Below, one piece after another: positions 40,692-50,520 of a stretch of 64,000 nucleotides of DNA. Each line of letters opens with the position of its first letter. The stretch's first letter is position 1. Source of the stretch: Formicarius rufipectus (lineage: Eukaryota; Chordata; Aves; Passeriformes; Formicariidae). Under the pieces are notes generated by a model. It saw only the letters and a program-made list of their open reading frames with translations, was not told the DNA's origin and did not search any database. Location of the stretch: positions 269,526-333,525 of the forward strand of contig VXAU01002306.1 of NCBI GenBank assembly GCA_013399695.1. The letters are read 5' to 3'. The position numbers and the translations under genes are program-made.

Positions 40692-41192
40692 GGAATCATA
40701 GGACCTTTAAGGTTGGAGAAGACTTTTAGGATCATCAAATCGAACTGTCAGCCTAGCACCACTACCATGTTCACCATTTAATCATATCTCAAGTGCTATA
40801 ACCACATGTTTTTTAAACACTTCCAGGGATGGTGACTCCACCACTTCCCTGTGCAGCCTGTTGCAATGCTTTATAACCCTTTCTGTGAAAAAAAAGAATT
40901 TCATAATATCCGATCTAAATCCTCCCTTGGTGCAACTTGAGGCCATTTCCTCTCATCCTGTCACTTGTTACCTGGGAGAGGAGCCCAACACCCAGCTGGC
41001 TCCAACCTTCATTCAAGTAGTTATGGGGAGCAATAAGGTCTCCCCTGAGCTTCCTTTTCTCCAGGCTAAACACTCTCAACTGCTTCTCATCGTACTCATG
41101 CTCTGGACCCTTCACCTGCTTCTTTACCCTGCTTTGGACTTGCTCCAGCACCTCGATGTCTTTCTTGTAGTGAGAGGCACAGAAACGAACCA
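40692..41192 (-). mobile_element. CR1 LINE, 5'-truncated 3' end
   Basis: On the minus strand this is the last part of CR1 ORF2 followed by its short 3' UTR. The plus strand starts with ggaatcata and then the reverse complement of the usual CR1 tail (ggttggagaagac, atcatcaaatc). CR1 elements end in short ATTCTATG-like repeats rather than poly(A), and only one such unit is left here. The element is cut at its 5' end near 41192, as most CR1 copies are. An A8 run near 40889-40896 marks the internal T-tract that has expanded in the other two CR1 copies in this window. Of the three copies this one is closest to the family pattern and so probably the youngest. Confidence 0.93.
40915..41192 (-). pseudogene. 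CR1 ORF2 C-terminal fragment
   Basis: A stop-free stretch of the minus strand encodes the C-terminal end of the CR1 reverse transcriptase polyprotein, past the catalytic domain. Recognisable family words are YKKDIEVLEQVQSR near 41169, FSLEKRKLRGDLI and LSQVTSDRMRGNGLKL. The catalytic part is absent because the copy is 5'-truncated, so it makes no active enzyme. Beyond about 41192 the frame runs on into unrelated sequence. Towards the 3' end the frame is lost, although CR1-like nucleotide sequence continues. Confidence 0.88.
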
Positions 41193-41610
41193 CCATGGCC
41201 TTCGTTGTCCCCATCACGCCTCAGGTCCCTGCCCCATGGCCACGTCTCCATGCCCGTGGCTCCTGCAGACTCATTTTCCATGAAAGCAAATTGCTACTTT
41301 CAGCCTTAGGGGACGGTGGCCAACTTGCCACGTTGAAGAGCTTGGCCTCCTCCTTCATGTTAATTCAGAACGCGGTCCCCGGACCGCCCAGATAGTCTGC
41401 AGGATTGCTAGGCAACCCTCTGCTCCCACTTTGCCAGCGTGTATATTTGTGCTCTTTCTTTTTAATTTTATTCTCTGGGACTCTCCCCTTCATCCCATGT
41501 TTCTCCCTGCACCACTTCAAATGAGATTAAGTTTGGGCAAAGAGGGGAGTCCGTGCTTGTGGCAGGACCGTCGTGCATTAAGTGAGTTTATTTTGGTAGC
41601 GCTGTGTTCT
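41193..41610. promoter_or_regulatory. CpG-enriched patch with RFX-type X-box
   Basis: I count about 18 CpG sites in roughly 450 bases running from the CR1 5' edge, where the rest of the window has very few. A perfect inverted repeat with 7-bp arms and a 2-base loop lies at 41372-41387 (gcggtcc, cc, ggaccgc). Close by, at 41403-41417, gattgctaggcaacc is, on the minus strand, a near-consensus RFX X-box (GTTGCC, TA, GCAAT). X-boxes of this form occur in promoters of cilium genes and MHC class II genes. There is no recognisable first exon next to it. It could be a small promoter, an enhancer or chance. Confidence 0.3.
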
Positions 41611-44600
41611 GTCTCTAGTCACTGTCTTTTTACACATAATCAAAACATGAAGATTTATTATAGGGAGCACTAAAAATATGGCTTGAAAAGAACAAAAATA
41701 AAACCACAAACTTGCTTTACAGCTGTGGCCTTAGGAATGCAACTGGATTCAGTCTGCAATGGGGAGTGGCAGTGCTGTCAGGTTTCAAATATGACTTATC
41801 TGCTCAGGCTTTCAGAAGCAAGGTCTCTGCCTCTCTACGTAGCCTGTAGAAAGAAAAGAGACTCACTGGATGTTTCACAGCAATGTGATACACAGGCCTC
41901 CACATCTACAAGTTGGTCCCCAGCAGTCGGTCAGCAGTCATCATCTCTGCTGCCAGATTTTTCATTATAAAACTCAAGGTCCCACTTGTATTTCTTGAAA
42001 AAGTAGCATCTAGAATCAAGAAACTGCAGAAGAAAACCCCAGACCCCCTATGACTCCATTTTTGTTTCATTTTAAATGCATTATAGACCTGTTGTTTGGG
42101 GGGAAAACCTGCACCTTGAAAAAGGATGAGCATCCAGCCAGAACACAAATGAAAAAAGAAACAGGAAAAAAAAGCATGTGAATTATTCTTGTAAACTAAC
42201 AAATCAAAGCCTTCAAAGCTCATTTGGTGATATTTTGAACTGAAATTGGACAGCACAACTGAGGCCCATCATCATCACACCTGATATCACACATAATAAA
42301 TCCCCTTTAAATAAATCTCTTATATTAGGGGTTCTTACTTCGGTGGATAGCTAGAGATTTGACATGCAAAGGTCTGAAGAAGATTTTTCAAAAACTACTC
42401 AGTCAAAGACAACTAACTGGCTGTCAACCACACAACCTGCACACAAGGAGCCTGGAAAAGTATTTCCCCATACAGTAATCTGGTGTGTGATGAACACTCC
42501 AGACTGACAGTGAGGGCATCCTCTGCATTCAAGACTCGGCGACAACACTGAGCCCAGAGATGCATCCCTCATTGTTTCCCTTGTTCCTGGCATACCTGAG
42601 CCACTTGCTGATCCAAATAAGTTGGCTGGATGACACCCTAGCCCAGCCTGGAAATTCCAGTAAGCTTATCTTAAGGAAGAGAGAAACACACATGATTTTT
42701 AGTGGCCAGCAATTGAACTGTATGTCTATATTACACAGTGGAAATCACTGCAACTCTCTTGCCACCTCACAGTTAATCAGTGTAAGCTGCACATCTAATT
42801 AATTTATCCTCAACTTCTAGCAACAGGAAGATCTGAATGACGCTTGCTGTGACTTTCAGCACGTAGCCAGTGATATGTGATGGGCTGCTGGAGTTCTCCA
42901 GCTTGGATGGTTTTCCTAGATGATCCTCTCCTTATTAGTTTGACAGCCTTAAACAGCAGTGATGAAAAATCAAAAAGAGAAAGGAGCTGACACTCCTAAA
43001 CACATTCCATGTACAATCATCTGACTGTTTAGAAGGAGGCAGTTTTTCTCACTGACTGAAATTTAGAGATTTGTGGATCTTGAATAAAAGAGAATAATCT
43101 ATTCTGAAAATTTTAATTCTATGAATGACAACAGAAAAACAACTTCTAGAATTTAATTCATTGTCTCTGTATATTGTAGAAATCCTTTCACCTAATTTAT
43201 GTTCATAAAGCAAGTATAGCAGAAGATAATGTGAATAAAGCAGAAATACAACAGTCTTGGTCAGCATTGCATAATAAATCAGGTTTTATCTCCTGTTTCT
43301 TTGTCTTGTGCTCTGCAACTGTGCCAAACCATTACACTCTAAAAAAATTTCCATTAAGATAGAAGTTGAAACCAAAGGGAAGCAAAGCAAGGTTGAGAGG
43401 TATTTGGAGCTTTTATTCACAGATGTGATAGCCTTATGTTGCAATGCATTTGTTCCCTTTGATAGAACATATGTGCTCAAAGAGGCAGTTTTCAGATACA
43501 TACAGCATATATTTCCATTTTTTAATAACTATTTCGTAACTTTCAGAAAATGTTGGTCTGGCTTTTTATGGATTCCTCCCAACGAAGATAGTAAAACATT
43601 CATCAATTTGGCAGGCGGAATTCCGAGTGTCCACACATTCTGCTCTACATATGTAATACCAACATCATCTTTCCTATCTTTAAGCTCTGGAGGGAGACAT
43701 AAGCTCCACAAAACGCAGGACAAAATCCTGACTGGTTTGGATTTAGATTTCAGTCCTAGCTTGCTCCTTTGTGCACGAATATATACAGCTCATTATAAAA
43801 GCACGGCTGACTTCCTTCGGGAGTTATTTAAACTCACACAAAAGTTATTTGGAAAGTGTTTACCCCTGGCCTCAGTCCTTCAGGCTCAGATGGGCGCAGC
43901 CTTAAAGCACGAAGGTAAGCAGCGCCTGTTTCCTGTGGGCACATGTGCATGGAGAGATGGCTGAAGGCTCCAGAGCGGGAGGGAAGGTGCATCCTCTGCT
44001 TTCCTCACTGGCCTTTTCACAGGATGGCTGGACTGCTCAGCTTAAGAGCATGAAAAAAAATAATTTACTGCAATTTCTCTCTCCCCCTCACCAGACACAC
44101 TGCAGAGGCCCCAGTGCAGTCCCACACTTTTGAAAGCCTACAACTGACATAGGTCATACAAGTCTATTGCAAGGATCTCTTTCTCCTTGTGGAAGGGACC
44201 CAAACCAACTCGATTGGGTAAGAAATCCTTCTTTTAAAATACGGAGGCCTGAGGTTTGTACACAGTGATAACATATTAATGCCTCCTTTTTATGTAAGGA
44301 GCTAACAGCCATGGAAGACCCAATATATCTCCGTGTAACCTTTTTTTCACAGAGAATGAAAGGGGTGGTAAGCAAGGTCCTGGGCATCCAGCCTAAAGGA
44401 TGCACAGTAAATATATCACTAGTTTTATGGTCCACTTGAGACTGCTGAGTTGCCCTAACTATAGGACAAACAATGGGAACTGCCTTCTCAGATACTGGTT
44501 TTGTTCATAATAAAAAAAACAGCTTTGCCTAAAAAGCAAGCTAATACTTCTAATGAATTTCCACTGAACTTCATCAGGTGAAGAATTTGTTAACATTAAT

Positions 44601-44644
44601 ACAGGGCAAGTCTGAAGACAGTCCAGTCTACCACACCTGTTCAC
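41611..44644. other. Unique DNA with the window's longest open frame, no gene supported
   Basis: The plus strand is open for 218 codons at 43308-43964, the longest frame here. It has no ATG until close to its 3' end and no motif I recognise. A good splice-donor word, gaag/gtaagc, lies inside it at 43914/43915. Other frames (41906-42256 minus, 44154-44435 minus) show nothing. A faint CR1-tail-like stretch near 42880-42950 is too weak to call. Confidence 0.65.
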
Positions 44645-45205
44645 AGCAGAATCAGCTACCACAGATTGCTCAGGACCATGTATAGTCAGGTTTTGAAAAG
44701 TTTCAAGAGTGGAGATGCTATCACCTCAGGGAAAAAAAAAAAAGAAAAACAACAAAACAAACAAACAAACAAAAACAAACAAAAACCGAAAAAAAACCAA
44801 AACAAAAACCCAAAAACAAATAAACAAAAAAAAACAACAAAAAAACAAAAACAAAAAACCCACACCCAAACCCAACAAAAAAAACAGAAAAAAACCCCAA
44901 AGAAGACTTTTCCTAATGGTTAAACAAAACGTTATGTGTTTTAATTTGTGCCTTTTACGTCTTATCCCATCACAAGGCACCAATGAAAAGATCCTGACTC
45001 ACCTTGCTTTACTTCCCCTATGAGATGTTGAGGTATGTACATCCTCCCTGAGCCCTCTCTAGGATGAATAATCTTATTCCTCTCAACCTCTCATAATATG
45101 AGAGATGTTCCAGTCCCCTCAATCATCTTTGTGGCCCTTATTTGGACTTGGTTCAGTATATCCATGAATTTTTGATACAGGGGAGGCCAAAACTAGTAAG
45201 CTATT
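44645..45205 (-). mobile_element. CR1 LINE fragment interrupted by an A/C-rich expansion
   Basis: Read on the minus strand, the right-hand part (about 44900-45205) follows the CR1 ORF2 3' region: on the plus strand tgagagatgttccagtcccc, aatcatctttgtggccctta and gttcagtatatccatg are the antisense CR1 words. The left-hand part (44645-44730) continues the same element with ttgctcagga, agtcaggttttgaa and ggagatgctatcacctc. Between the two, where the family normally has a T-rich stretch and the following 30 to 40 bases, lies about 170 bases of A/C-rich sequence. The copy is diverged from the family pattern, contains no long intact frame, and is truncated at its 5' end. Confidence 0.85.
44732..44900. 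repeat. A/C-rich low-complexity expansion inside a CR1
   Basis: The plus strand has only A and C apart from a few G and T, in irregular CAAA, AACAA and CCAAA units. Recognisable CR1 sequence lies on both sides, so the tract grew within the element. On the CR1 sense strand it is T/G-rich and starts at the element's own internal T-tract. Overlapping open frames of 85 to 104 codons in the tract reflect its lack of stop codons and are not genes. Confidence 0.88.
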
Positions 45206-45862
45206 ATGATGATACTGAGTTGATGTCCTATTGCCCCTAAAGACAAGCTTTCAAGCTTTACGGAATACATGTGCATCAAACATTGTTTAAAGAGAATAAA
45301 TATAACAGAAGACATACTTGGAGAAGTGGAAAATCCCTGACACTTGCTAAAGTATCTACTTGTTCTTCCAATCCATTCCTGAAATACATAATTAGTTCGG
45401 GGCGGTTTTATTGACGTAAATTACTCTTGGCTCTTTACTTATTTATTCCTTTTTTTTTTTTTTTTTAAATAACAAGGTTCTACTACCTTCCTTTTACACT
45501 CCAGGTGTGTTGCACTGAAGGTTGTTGCTGTAGAAGATTGTTGGCTTTTTAGTTAAATGTACACTTCTGTCAGCATTTACTGGTGCAATGGTTTTTCCCT
45601 CAGCTGCTGTAGAACCACAGTTCAGGCACTGTAAGACCAAATTCATAAGAAATAATGAATCTTGGCTTTATTATTGAATAAATCTTTGCTATCGTGGCAG
45701 TACCATTTTTAATTCATTTTTCTCTTTAATGCTTAAGCTTCTTGAGTATTTTTAACTTGCCTTTTTTTTTTTTTTCTCATGAGATGATATTTTAACTATA
45801 AGCATTTCTGATGAAACTGAAGAGGTGAGCTTATGGAGTTGACAAGCTAGAGCTTTCTCTGG
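45206..45862. other. Unique AT-rich DNA between a CR1 and a solo LTR
   Basis: No gene is visible. A T17 run lies at 45450-45466 and a second T-rich run near 45761-45776. The CR1 similarity fades into this stretch near 45205, so its first bases may be a badly decayed part of that element. Confidence 0.65.
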
Positions 45863-46423
45863 TGCTATGGTTTAACCTAGAAGGCAACTAAACACCACAC
45901 AGCAGCTCACTTGCTCACTCCACAGGGGGATAGGGGAGAGAATCAGATAAAAGGTTAGGCTTTTAGGTTGAAATAAAGACAGTTTAATAATATATAAAAG
46001 GAAGGAAAACTAATCGTGAATAACAATATTGAAATAAATAAAATAATAATAATAATAAAAGTATACACAAAGTGATGCCCAACATAATCGCTCACCAGAC
46101 ACTGATGGATGCCCAGCTATTTCCAGAGTAGCAGCCATCTACCCCCAGCCAACTCCTCCCAGGATCTTTGTTCAGGATGACATCATATGGTATGGAATAG
46201 CCCTTTGGCAAGTTTGGATCAGATGTCCTTGCTGTGTACACTCCTAGCTTCTTGTGTACCTCAGGCTCCTCGCTGGCCAGGCAGTATGAGGAGCTGGAAA
46301 GGCCTTGATTCAGTGTAAGCTCTGCTCAGCAACAACTAAAACATCAGGGTGTTATCAACATTCTTATCTCAAATCCAAAACATTCGAGGGAAAAAAATAA
46401 CTACCTTAGACAAATCCAGGACA
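45863..46423 (-). mobile_element. Solo LTR of an avian endogenous retrovirus
   Basis: On the minus strand the element starts with TGTCCTGG at 46423 and ends with ccatagca at 45863, giving the TG...CA ends of a retroviral LTR and a length of about 561 bases. Its internal order fits an LTR family I know as dispersed in Neoavian genomes: a gttgataac block near the start, a ccaaagggctattccata block, an ATT-repeat stretch (46045-46058) and the 3' words tattaaactgtctttat and ggttaaacca. Where I expect the family's TATA region (between 46140 and 46180) no TATA-like word remains. The five bases flanking the two ends differ, so no target-site duplication is seen. No internal viral sequence or second LTR is present. 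Whether it is ERVL or ERVK type is not settled here. Confidence 0.85.
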
Positions 46424-46823
46424 TCAATGAAAAATTAGAAACTCTCCACTGTAACTTCAAAAAATTCTGTGTGTAAGTACCTTGCTTGATGAGGTCTTGA
46501 CCTCATTCTTAATTTAAAAAAAATAAATAAAAAAAATCAGTGGAGGTTTTCTGCCACAAAAGAAATAAAGTTAGATGCAGAGAAAAAAAAGTGTGTTTTG
46601 TTTCCTTCCCTCCATATTTCTTTTAGATCTAGTTTGAATGTTTTTGCAACATATTTGCAGGTAATTTTCCAGTACAACAACAAGAGATTCCGTTTCTAGA
46701 GTCTGAGGTTCATGCAAGGGAAATAGAATTTCACGCAAACTGCATTTGAGGCATTCTGCTACCAGGAGAGTATTGTTTCAGTATCTTTGAAGGACTATAT
46801 TGCAGATCTAGGTCCCTCACAAC
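46313..46823. repeat. Perfect 511-bp duplication, copy 1
   Basis: The sequence from gtgtaagctc to ctcacaac is repeated base for base at 46825-47335 with one N between the copies. Copy 1 joins continuously to the rest of the solo LTR on its left; its first 111 bases are the LTR's 5' end. Complete identity, including the A and T runs, together with an N exactly at the junction, is what unmerged overlapping contig ends look like. Confidence 0.97.
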
Positions 46824-46824
46824 N
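46824..46824. other. Single N at the duplication junction
   Basis: One undetermined base stands exactly between two identical 511-bp copies. It marks a contig join rather than a miscalled base, because removing one copy and the N would leave continuous sequence. Confidence 0.9.
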
Positions 46825-47335
46825 GTGTAAGCTCTGCTCAGCAACAACTAAAACATCAGGGTGTTATCAACATTCTTATCTCAAATCCAAAACATTCGAG
46901 GGAAAAAAATAACTACCTTAGACAAATCCAGGACATCAATGAAAAATTAGAAACTCTCCACTGTAACTTCAAAAAATTCTGTGTGTAAGTACCTTGCTTG
47001 ATGAGGTCTTGACCTCATTCTTAATTTAAAAAAAATAAATAAAAAAAATCAGTGGAGGTTTTCTGCCACAAAAGAAATAAAGTTAGATGCAGAGAAAAAA
47101 AAGTGTGTTTTGTTTCCTTCCCTCCATATTTCTTTTAGATCTAGTTTGAATGTTTTTGCAACATATTTGCAGGTAATTTTCCAGTACAACAACAAGAGAT
47201 TCCGTTTCTAGAGTCTGAGGTTCATGCAAGGGAAATAGAATTTCACGCAAACTGCATTTGAGGCATTCTGCTACCAGGAGAGTATTGTTTCAGTATCTTT
47301 GAAGGACTATATTGCAGATCTAGGTCCCTCACAAC
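46825..47335. repeat. Perfect 511-bp duplication, copy 2
   Basis: This is identical to 46313-46823. It begins abruptly in the middle of the LTR (46825-46935 repeats the LTR 5' end) and joins continuously to the unique sequence on its right, actaattctact. As annotated, it would look like a second partial LTR, but it is most likely not a real insertion. Confidence 0.97.
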
Positions 47336-47832
47336 ACTAATTCTACTTTTTCCCTCCCACTAATACTTCATGTAATATCATGGAATCCATGATATTAATG
47401 AGATTGTTAAAATAAGCAAAATGAAATGCATTGCCTTTTCCTTCCTAACAAGACCAACATTCTATGAAACAGGAAGCAAACACCTTGTCAGTCAAAATAT
47501 TCTTAGAAACTTTAAATACGGAATTTAGAGTTTGTCTATTTAGTAATCTCTCTGCCTTGACGAGCCCACAGTACACTTTTCAAACTGATCAAATATCAGG
47601 TCATTTAGCCAAAAACGAAACTGAATTGGTGGAAATTATTCTGTCCTCATAATTGGTACTTAGAAGTCACTGAGAATAATCATTGTGGGATATTTTACTG
47701 GAAGAATCTGATAGTTAATGTGATCTGTTGTTATGCAAAAAAGAATTTCAAAGAGATATAGAGGAAAGAAATATAACTGCATCCTTGATTATAGTGGAAG
47801 ACCTATTGTACATATACATTTGGTGTTTATGC
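47336..47832. other. Unique AT-rich DNA upstream of an old CR1, no gene seen
   Basis: The plus frame at 47464-47652 gives no recognisable protein. The frame from 47733 runs into CR1 coding sequence near 47835, so the 5' edge of the CR1 may lie somewhat before that point in sequence too decayed to recognise. Confidence 0.65.
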
Positions 47833-48362
47833 TTTGGAAGGATGTTGAAAAATTGGAGAGAATTCAGAGCCATGTGAATGAATTAAAAAAATGGAAAAAA
47901 TGCCTGGAAGTGAGAGACTCCTGTTACTCAATCTATTAGCTTAATGAAGAAAAGGTTAAAGGATAATTTATTAGTCTATAAGTGTCTATTATCAAAGGGA
48001 ATGAAAATTGATAATTGATGACTCTTCAATCTAGCTGACAAAAGCTTAACAAGATTCAATGGCTTGAAGTTCAAATTAGACAAATTAAGGTCCAGAATAT
48101 GGAACACTTCTTTTTTCTTTTTTCTTTTTTTTTTTTTTTTTTTGGTCTTTACAGGGAAAATAACTGATTAAAGGTTGCAACTGATGCTCCATCACCAGAA
48201 ATCTATAAATCAGAGTCATGTCAACAAAGTCATAAAAGATGCCTTAAACTAAGGTGCAACTGTTGGACTTCAAGAAAGCTTTTGGGGAAATGGTTTGAGT
48301 GATGTTACACAGGCCATTAACTCGCAAAGGTCCCTTCTATTTGTAAAATCCTAGTAATTGTT
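47833..48362 (+). mobile_element. Old CR1 LINE fragment interrupted by a T-rich expansion
   Basis: The plus strand follows the 3' part of an ancient, turtle- and crocodile-like CR1 type: gaaaaattggagagaattca, gtgagagactc, aagaaaaggttaaagg, actcttcaatctagc, caatggcttgaagtt and agacaaatt occur in the family order. After a T-rich tract (48110-48143) come the last coding part (ctccatcacc) and a tail with ggccattaac and aaggtcccttct, ending near 48360. It encodes WKDVEKLERIQ at 47835 and then a stop at 47937-47939, where one T appears to be missing compared with the family's usual reading. It is by far the most decayed CR1 here and therefore the oldest. Confidence 0.85.
48110..48143. repeat. T-rich expansion inside an old CR1
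   Basis: A run of T with a few C lies where the CR1 family has a short T-tract (aca-TTTTT-aacag). CR1 sequence resumes on its far side. The tract is longer than the family's few T residues. The T/C run followed by ctttacag mimics a splice acceptor but is explained by the element. Confidence 0.8.
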
Positions 48363-50259
48363 CTACCTCATCAGAGTAATGTAGACTATACCTTTTTTCT
48401 ACTCTGAATATATAATGCTGTATCAGAGTGCAGTAAATGTTTCAAGATCTCTTTCACCATCAGCCAAAAGAACAGTGGCGAAAAAAAGACAAGGAACTGT
48501 ATTTCTAAAAATGTCAGCACGTGAGTGGGATACCAATCACCAGAATTGTTAAAATTTTTATTGAATAATTATGAACCAGAATAAATTAGAAAACAAAGTT
48601 TAGGTTCTTCTTAGAATAAGTAGTTGGTATAACCCTTCTGATGCTGGATTACTGTCTCTTCTTCAACTTAAGAGTTAAATAGTCATTACATTTCCCTATA
48701 GCCTACCTTTTCAAGGAAAACACATTCTCTGAGCACTGCAGTCTTTGACAATAGGATTAAGTATTACTGGCAGACAATACCACTTAAAACGTTAGCTGCA
48801 TCAACCTCTATGATGACTGAAAGAGCTATTAGTCTGCAGTGCCTCTTATAACAGGAGGCCAAAAAAAAAAAAAAGCCTTTATGTTCCTTGATAGGGAAAA
48901 AAGATACCTAGAAGGCAATATACCTCATCTAGATAGAAAATGTACATGAAAAATTGTTACAATGAGATTATTTACATTCTTTGGTCATTAGGGATAAAGT
49001 GGATGCTTACTGACCCATCTTTCTAAACAACAAATTGAAAATCCTCTGTGATAAAACCGCTCTGCATTGTGATTTCCAGTTCTGTCAGATAGTCTAGAAA
49101 AATGGTGCTCACTTAGCATATCTATCTACTCAGTAACTGATTTGTGGTCTTTGCAATTTAGATACTCAGCCTCTCTTTCAACTCCACACGTCTATTACAT
49201 TTGCTACAAATTGTATTAAGTGAGCATGTGCTCAGGGAGAGCGGAACTGCAGCCTGGAGAGATGGGTAGTCCAGGGAAATTGTGTTTCTCCACCCAAATG
49301 GTTCAAAAGAAGGCTGGCCTAGTTGCATGCAGACCTCCTCACACTGGGATTTGCTGCTGTTAGAAGCTCTGAAGTCAGACTGCCTCTTTTACTCAACACT
49401 TTGGGGTTTTGGGAAAGGTGGAAATGTTACTCCATGGACTCAGGTTGTGAATTGTACAGTATATACATGGCTTAGGCTCTCATGTCTTGGGCTCACAGAG
49501 TGCTATTCTGACACAGTGCTTCAGGAAAGGAAGAATAAATGACACAAAAAGAACATAAATGCCTCTATTTTGATGTACTAGGATAAGAACAGGAAAGACT
49601 TAGGCACCTGCACAGAGACAACCTATGAACTGAACTGAACTTTAAACTGAGCCTCTCTTATACTGTTTTGCCCTGAGTGCCACAGAAAACACATCTTCTG
49701 TGATGTGCTGTGTTCTGTTAGGGCCTCTGCCTGAAGAATTCCTGCCCTTCGTTTTCCCTTTACCAACGCAAACATGATGCTTGCTTCTCAGAGTAAACAG
49801 CTTAGAAGGAGAAAGTCTTAAATTAAATTTGTACACTGAGGAAGTGCAGTTCTTCTGACCTATGCTTATGTTATTATGCTACCCTAACCAGCAACAACCT
49901 AATTGTAGATAATGTGAAGCAGATCAACTTCTGTAGTCTTCTCTAAGGGAAGGGAAAAAAAAAAAAAAGAAAAGAAAAGGAAGCAGAAAGAAAGGAAGAG
50001 GTTACTATACTCTGAATTTATCCTGAAGAATTTAGTAATCAGCAACAACATCAGTTTATATGTTGCCAACATTTATACAAACTCAGAGGTCACTTAGGAC
50101 ATGTTAAAGCACATGTGCTACCAGCTATCAGCTGACCAACCTATGGGAATGAATACTGTGAAAAATATCAATGCAAAGGAAGGGGAAGAAGAGGGTCATT
50201 AGTGCAAGATGCTTAAAACATCAAGATGCAATGAGCAGGACAGAGTTGCTGATGAGAAC
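48363..50259. other. Unique AT-rich DNA with A-rich and purine-rich runs, no gene seen
   Basis: No gene is visible. An A-rich run lies at about 48860-48874. An A14 run at 49955-49968 is followed by GAAAA and GAAAG units to about 49999, giving a purine-only tract of about 50 bases. Open frames at 49282-49542 and 49642-49836 yield nothing recognisable. Confidence 0.7.
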
Positions 50260-50520
50260 ACTCAGGGGATGCAGTATGAAGATCTCTGGACTGAGCAAAG
50301 TGTCGTGGTCAGGGAAGGATAATAAAAAGACTGGAACACACACCATCTGGTATAACAGAAGGGAGGATGGGAAACATCAACAGGGAGTTATATTTGCTAG
50401 GGAAAGCCAGACGGTGAAAGCATTGATTAAGATTATTTTGTCGATTAGGTGGTACTCTTTGATTTATGTGCTGGGGAAAGAGGAACATTTACTATGCAAA
50501 GGCTGTGCTGCCCAGGCAGC
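50260..50520 (+). pseudogene. Fossil LINE endonuclease domain, RTE-like
   Basis: The plus-strand frame 50171-50545 (124 codons, ATG start) contains, from residue 36 on, the pattern of an APE-type LINE endonuclease: GLSKVSWSG, HTIWYNRREDGKHQQGV and then LIYVLGKEEHL. RTE/BovB-type endonucleases read G(I/L)SE.(R)W.G, then a (H)TI.YSG...GV segment, then RLIY.RL.GKE and an AYAPT-like strand. The catalytic glutamate of the SE motif is lysine here (codon aaa), so the domain cannot be active. A residue or two seems lost within LIYVLGKE, and after about 50490 the likely continuation is in another frame. No reverse transcriptase part was found downstream. A bird RTE (AviRTE type) or an older amniote RTE or L2-like element are the options. 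Confidence 0.55.

Noticed and set aside
42880..42950. A further CR1 tail on the plus strand (ggatggttttcctagatgat)
   Set aside because: Only one short stretch resembles the CR1 3' end and the neighbouring sequence does not follow the family order, so the match is not strong enough.
43308..43964. The 218-codon open frame as a protein-coding gene
   Set aside because: It starts from GTG, has no ATG until close to its 3' end, and shows no recognisable domain. A eukaryotic single-exon gene would need more. It is kept only as a low-interest finding.
44666..45023. Lysine- and asparagine-rich open frames over the A/C-rich tract
   Set aside because: They exist only because the tract contains no T and thus no stop codons; the sequence is a low-complexity expansion inside a CR1.
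46825..46935. A second, partial LTR next to the solo LTR
   Set aside because: It is part of the exact 511-bp copy that follows an N, so it is most likely the same LTR end counted twice.
48100..48155. Polypyrimidine run followed by ctttacag as a splice acceptor
   Set aside because: The T-run sits inside an old CR1 at a tract that the family itself has, and no exon follows.
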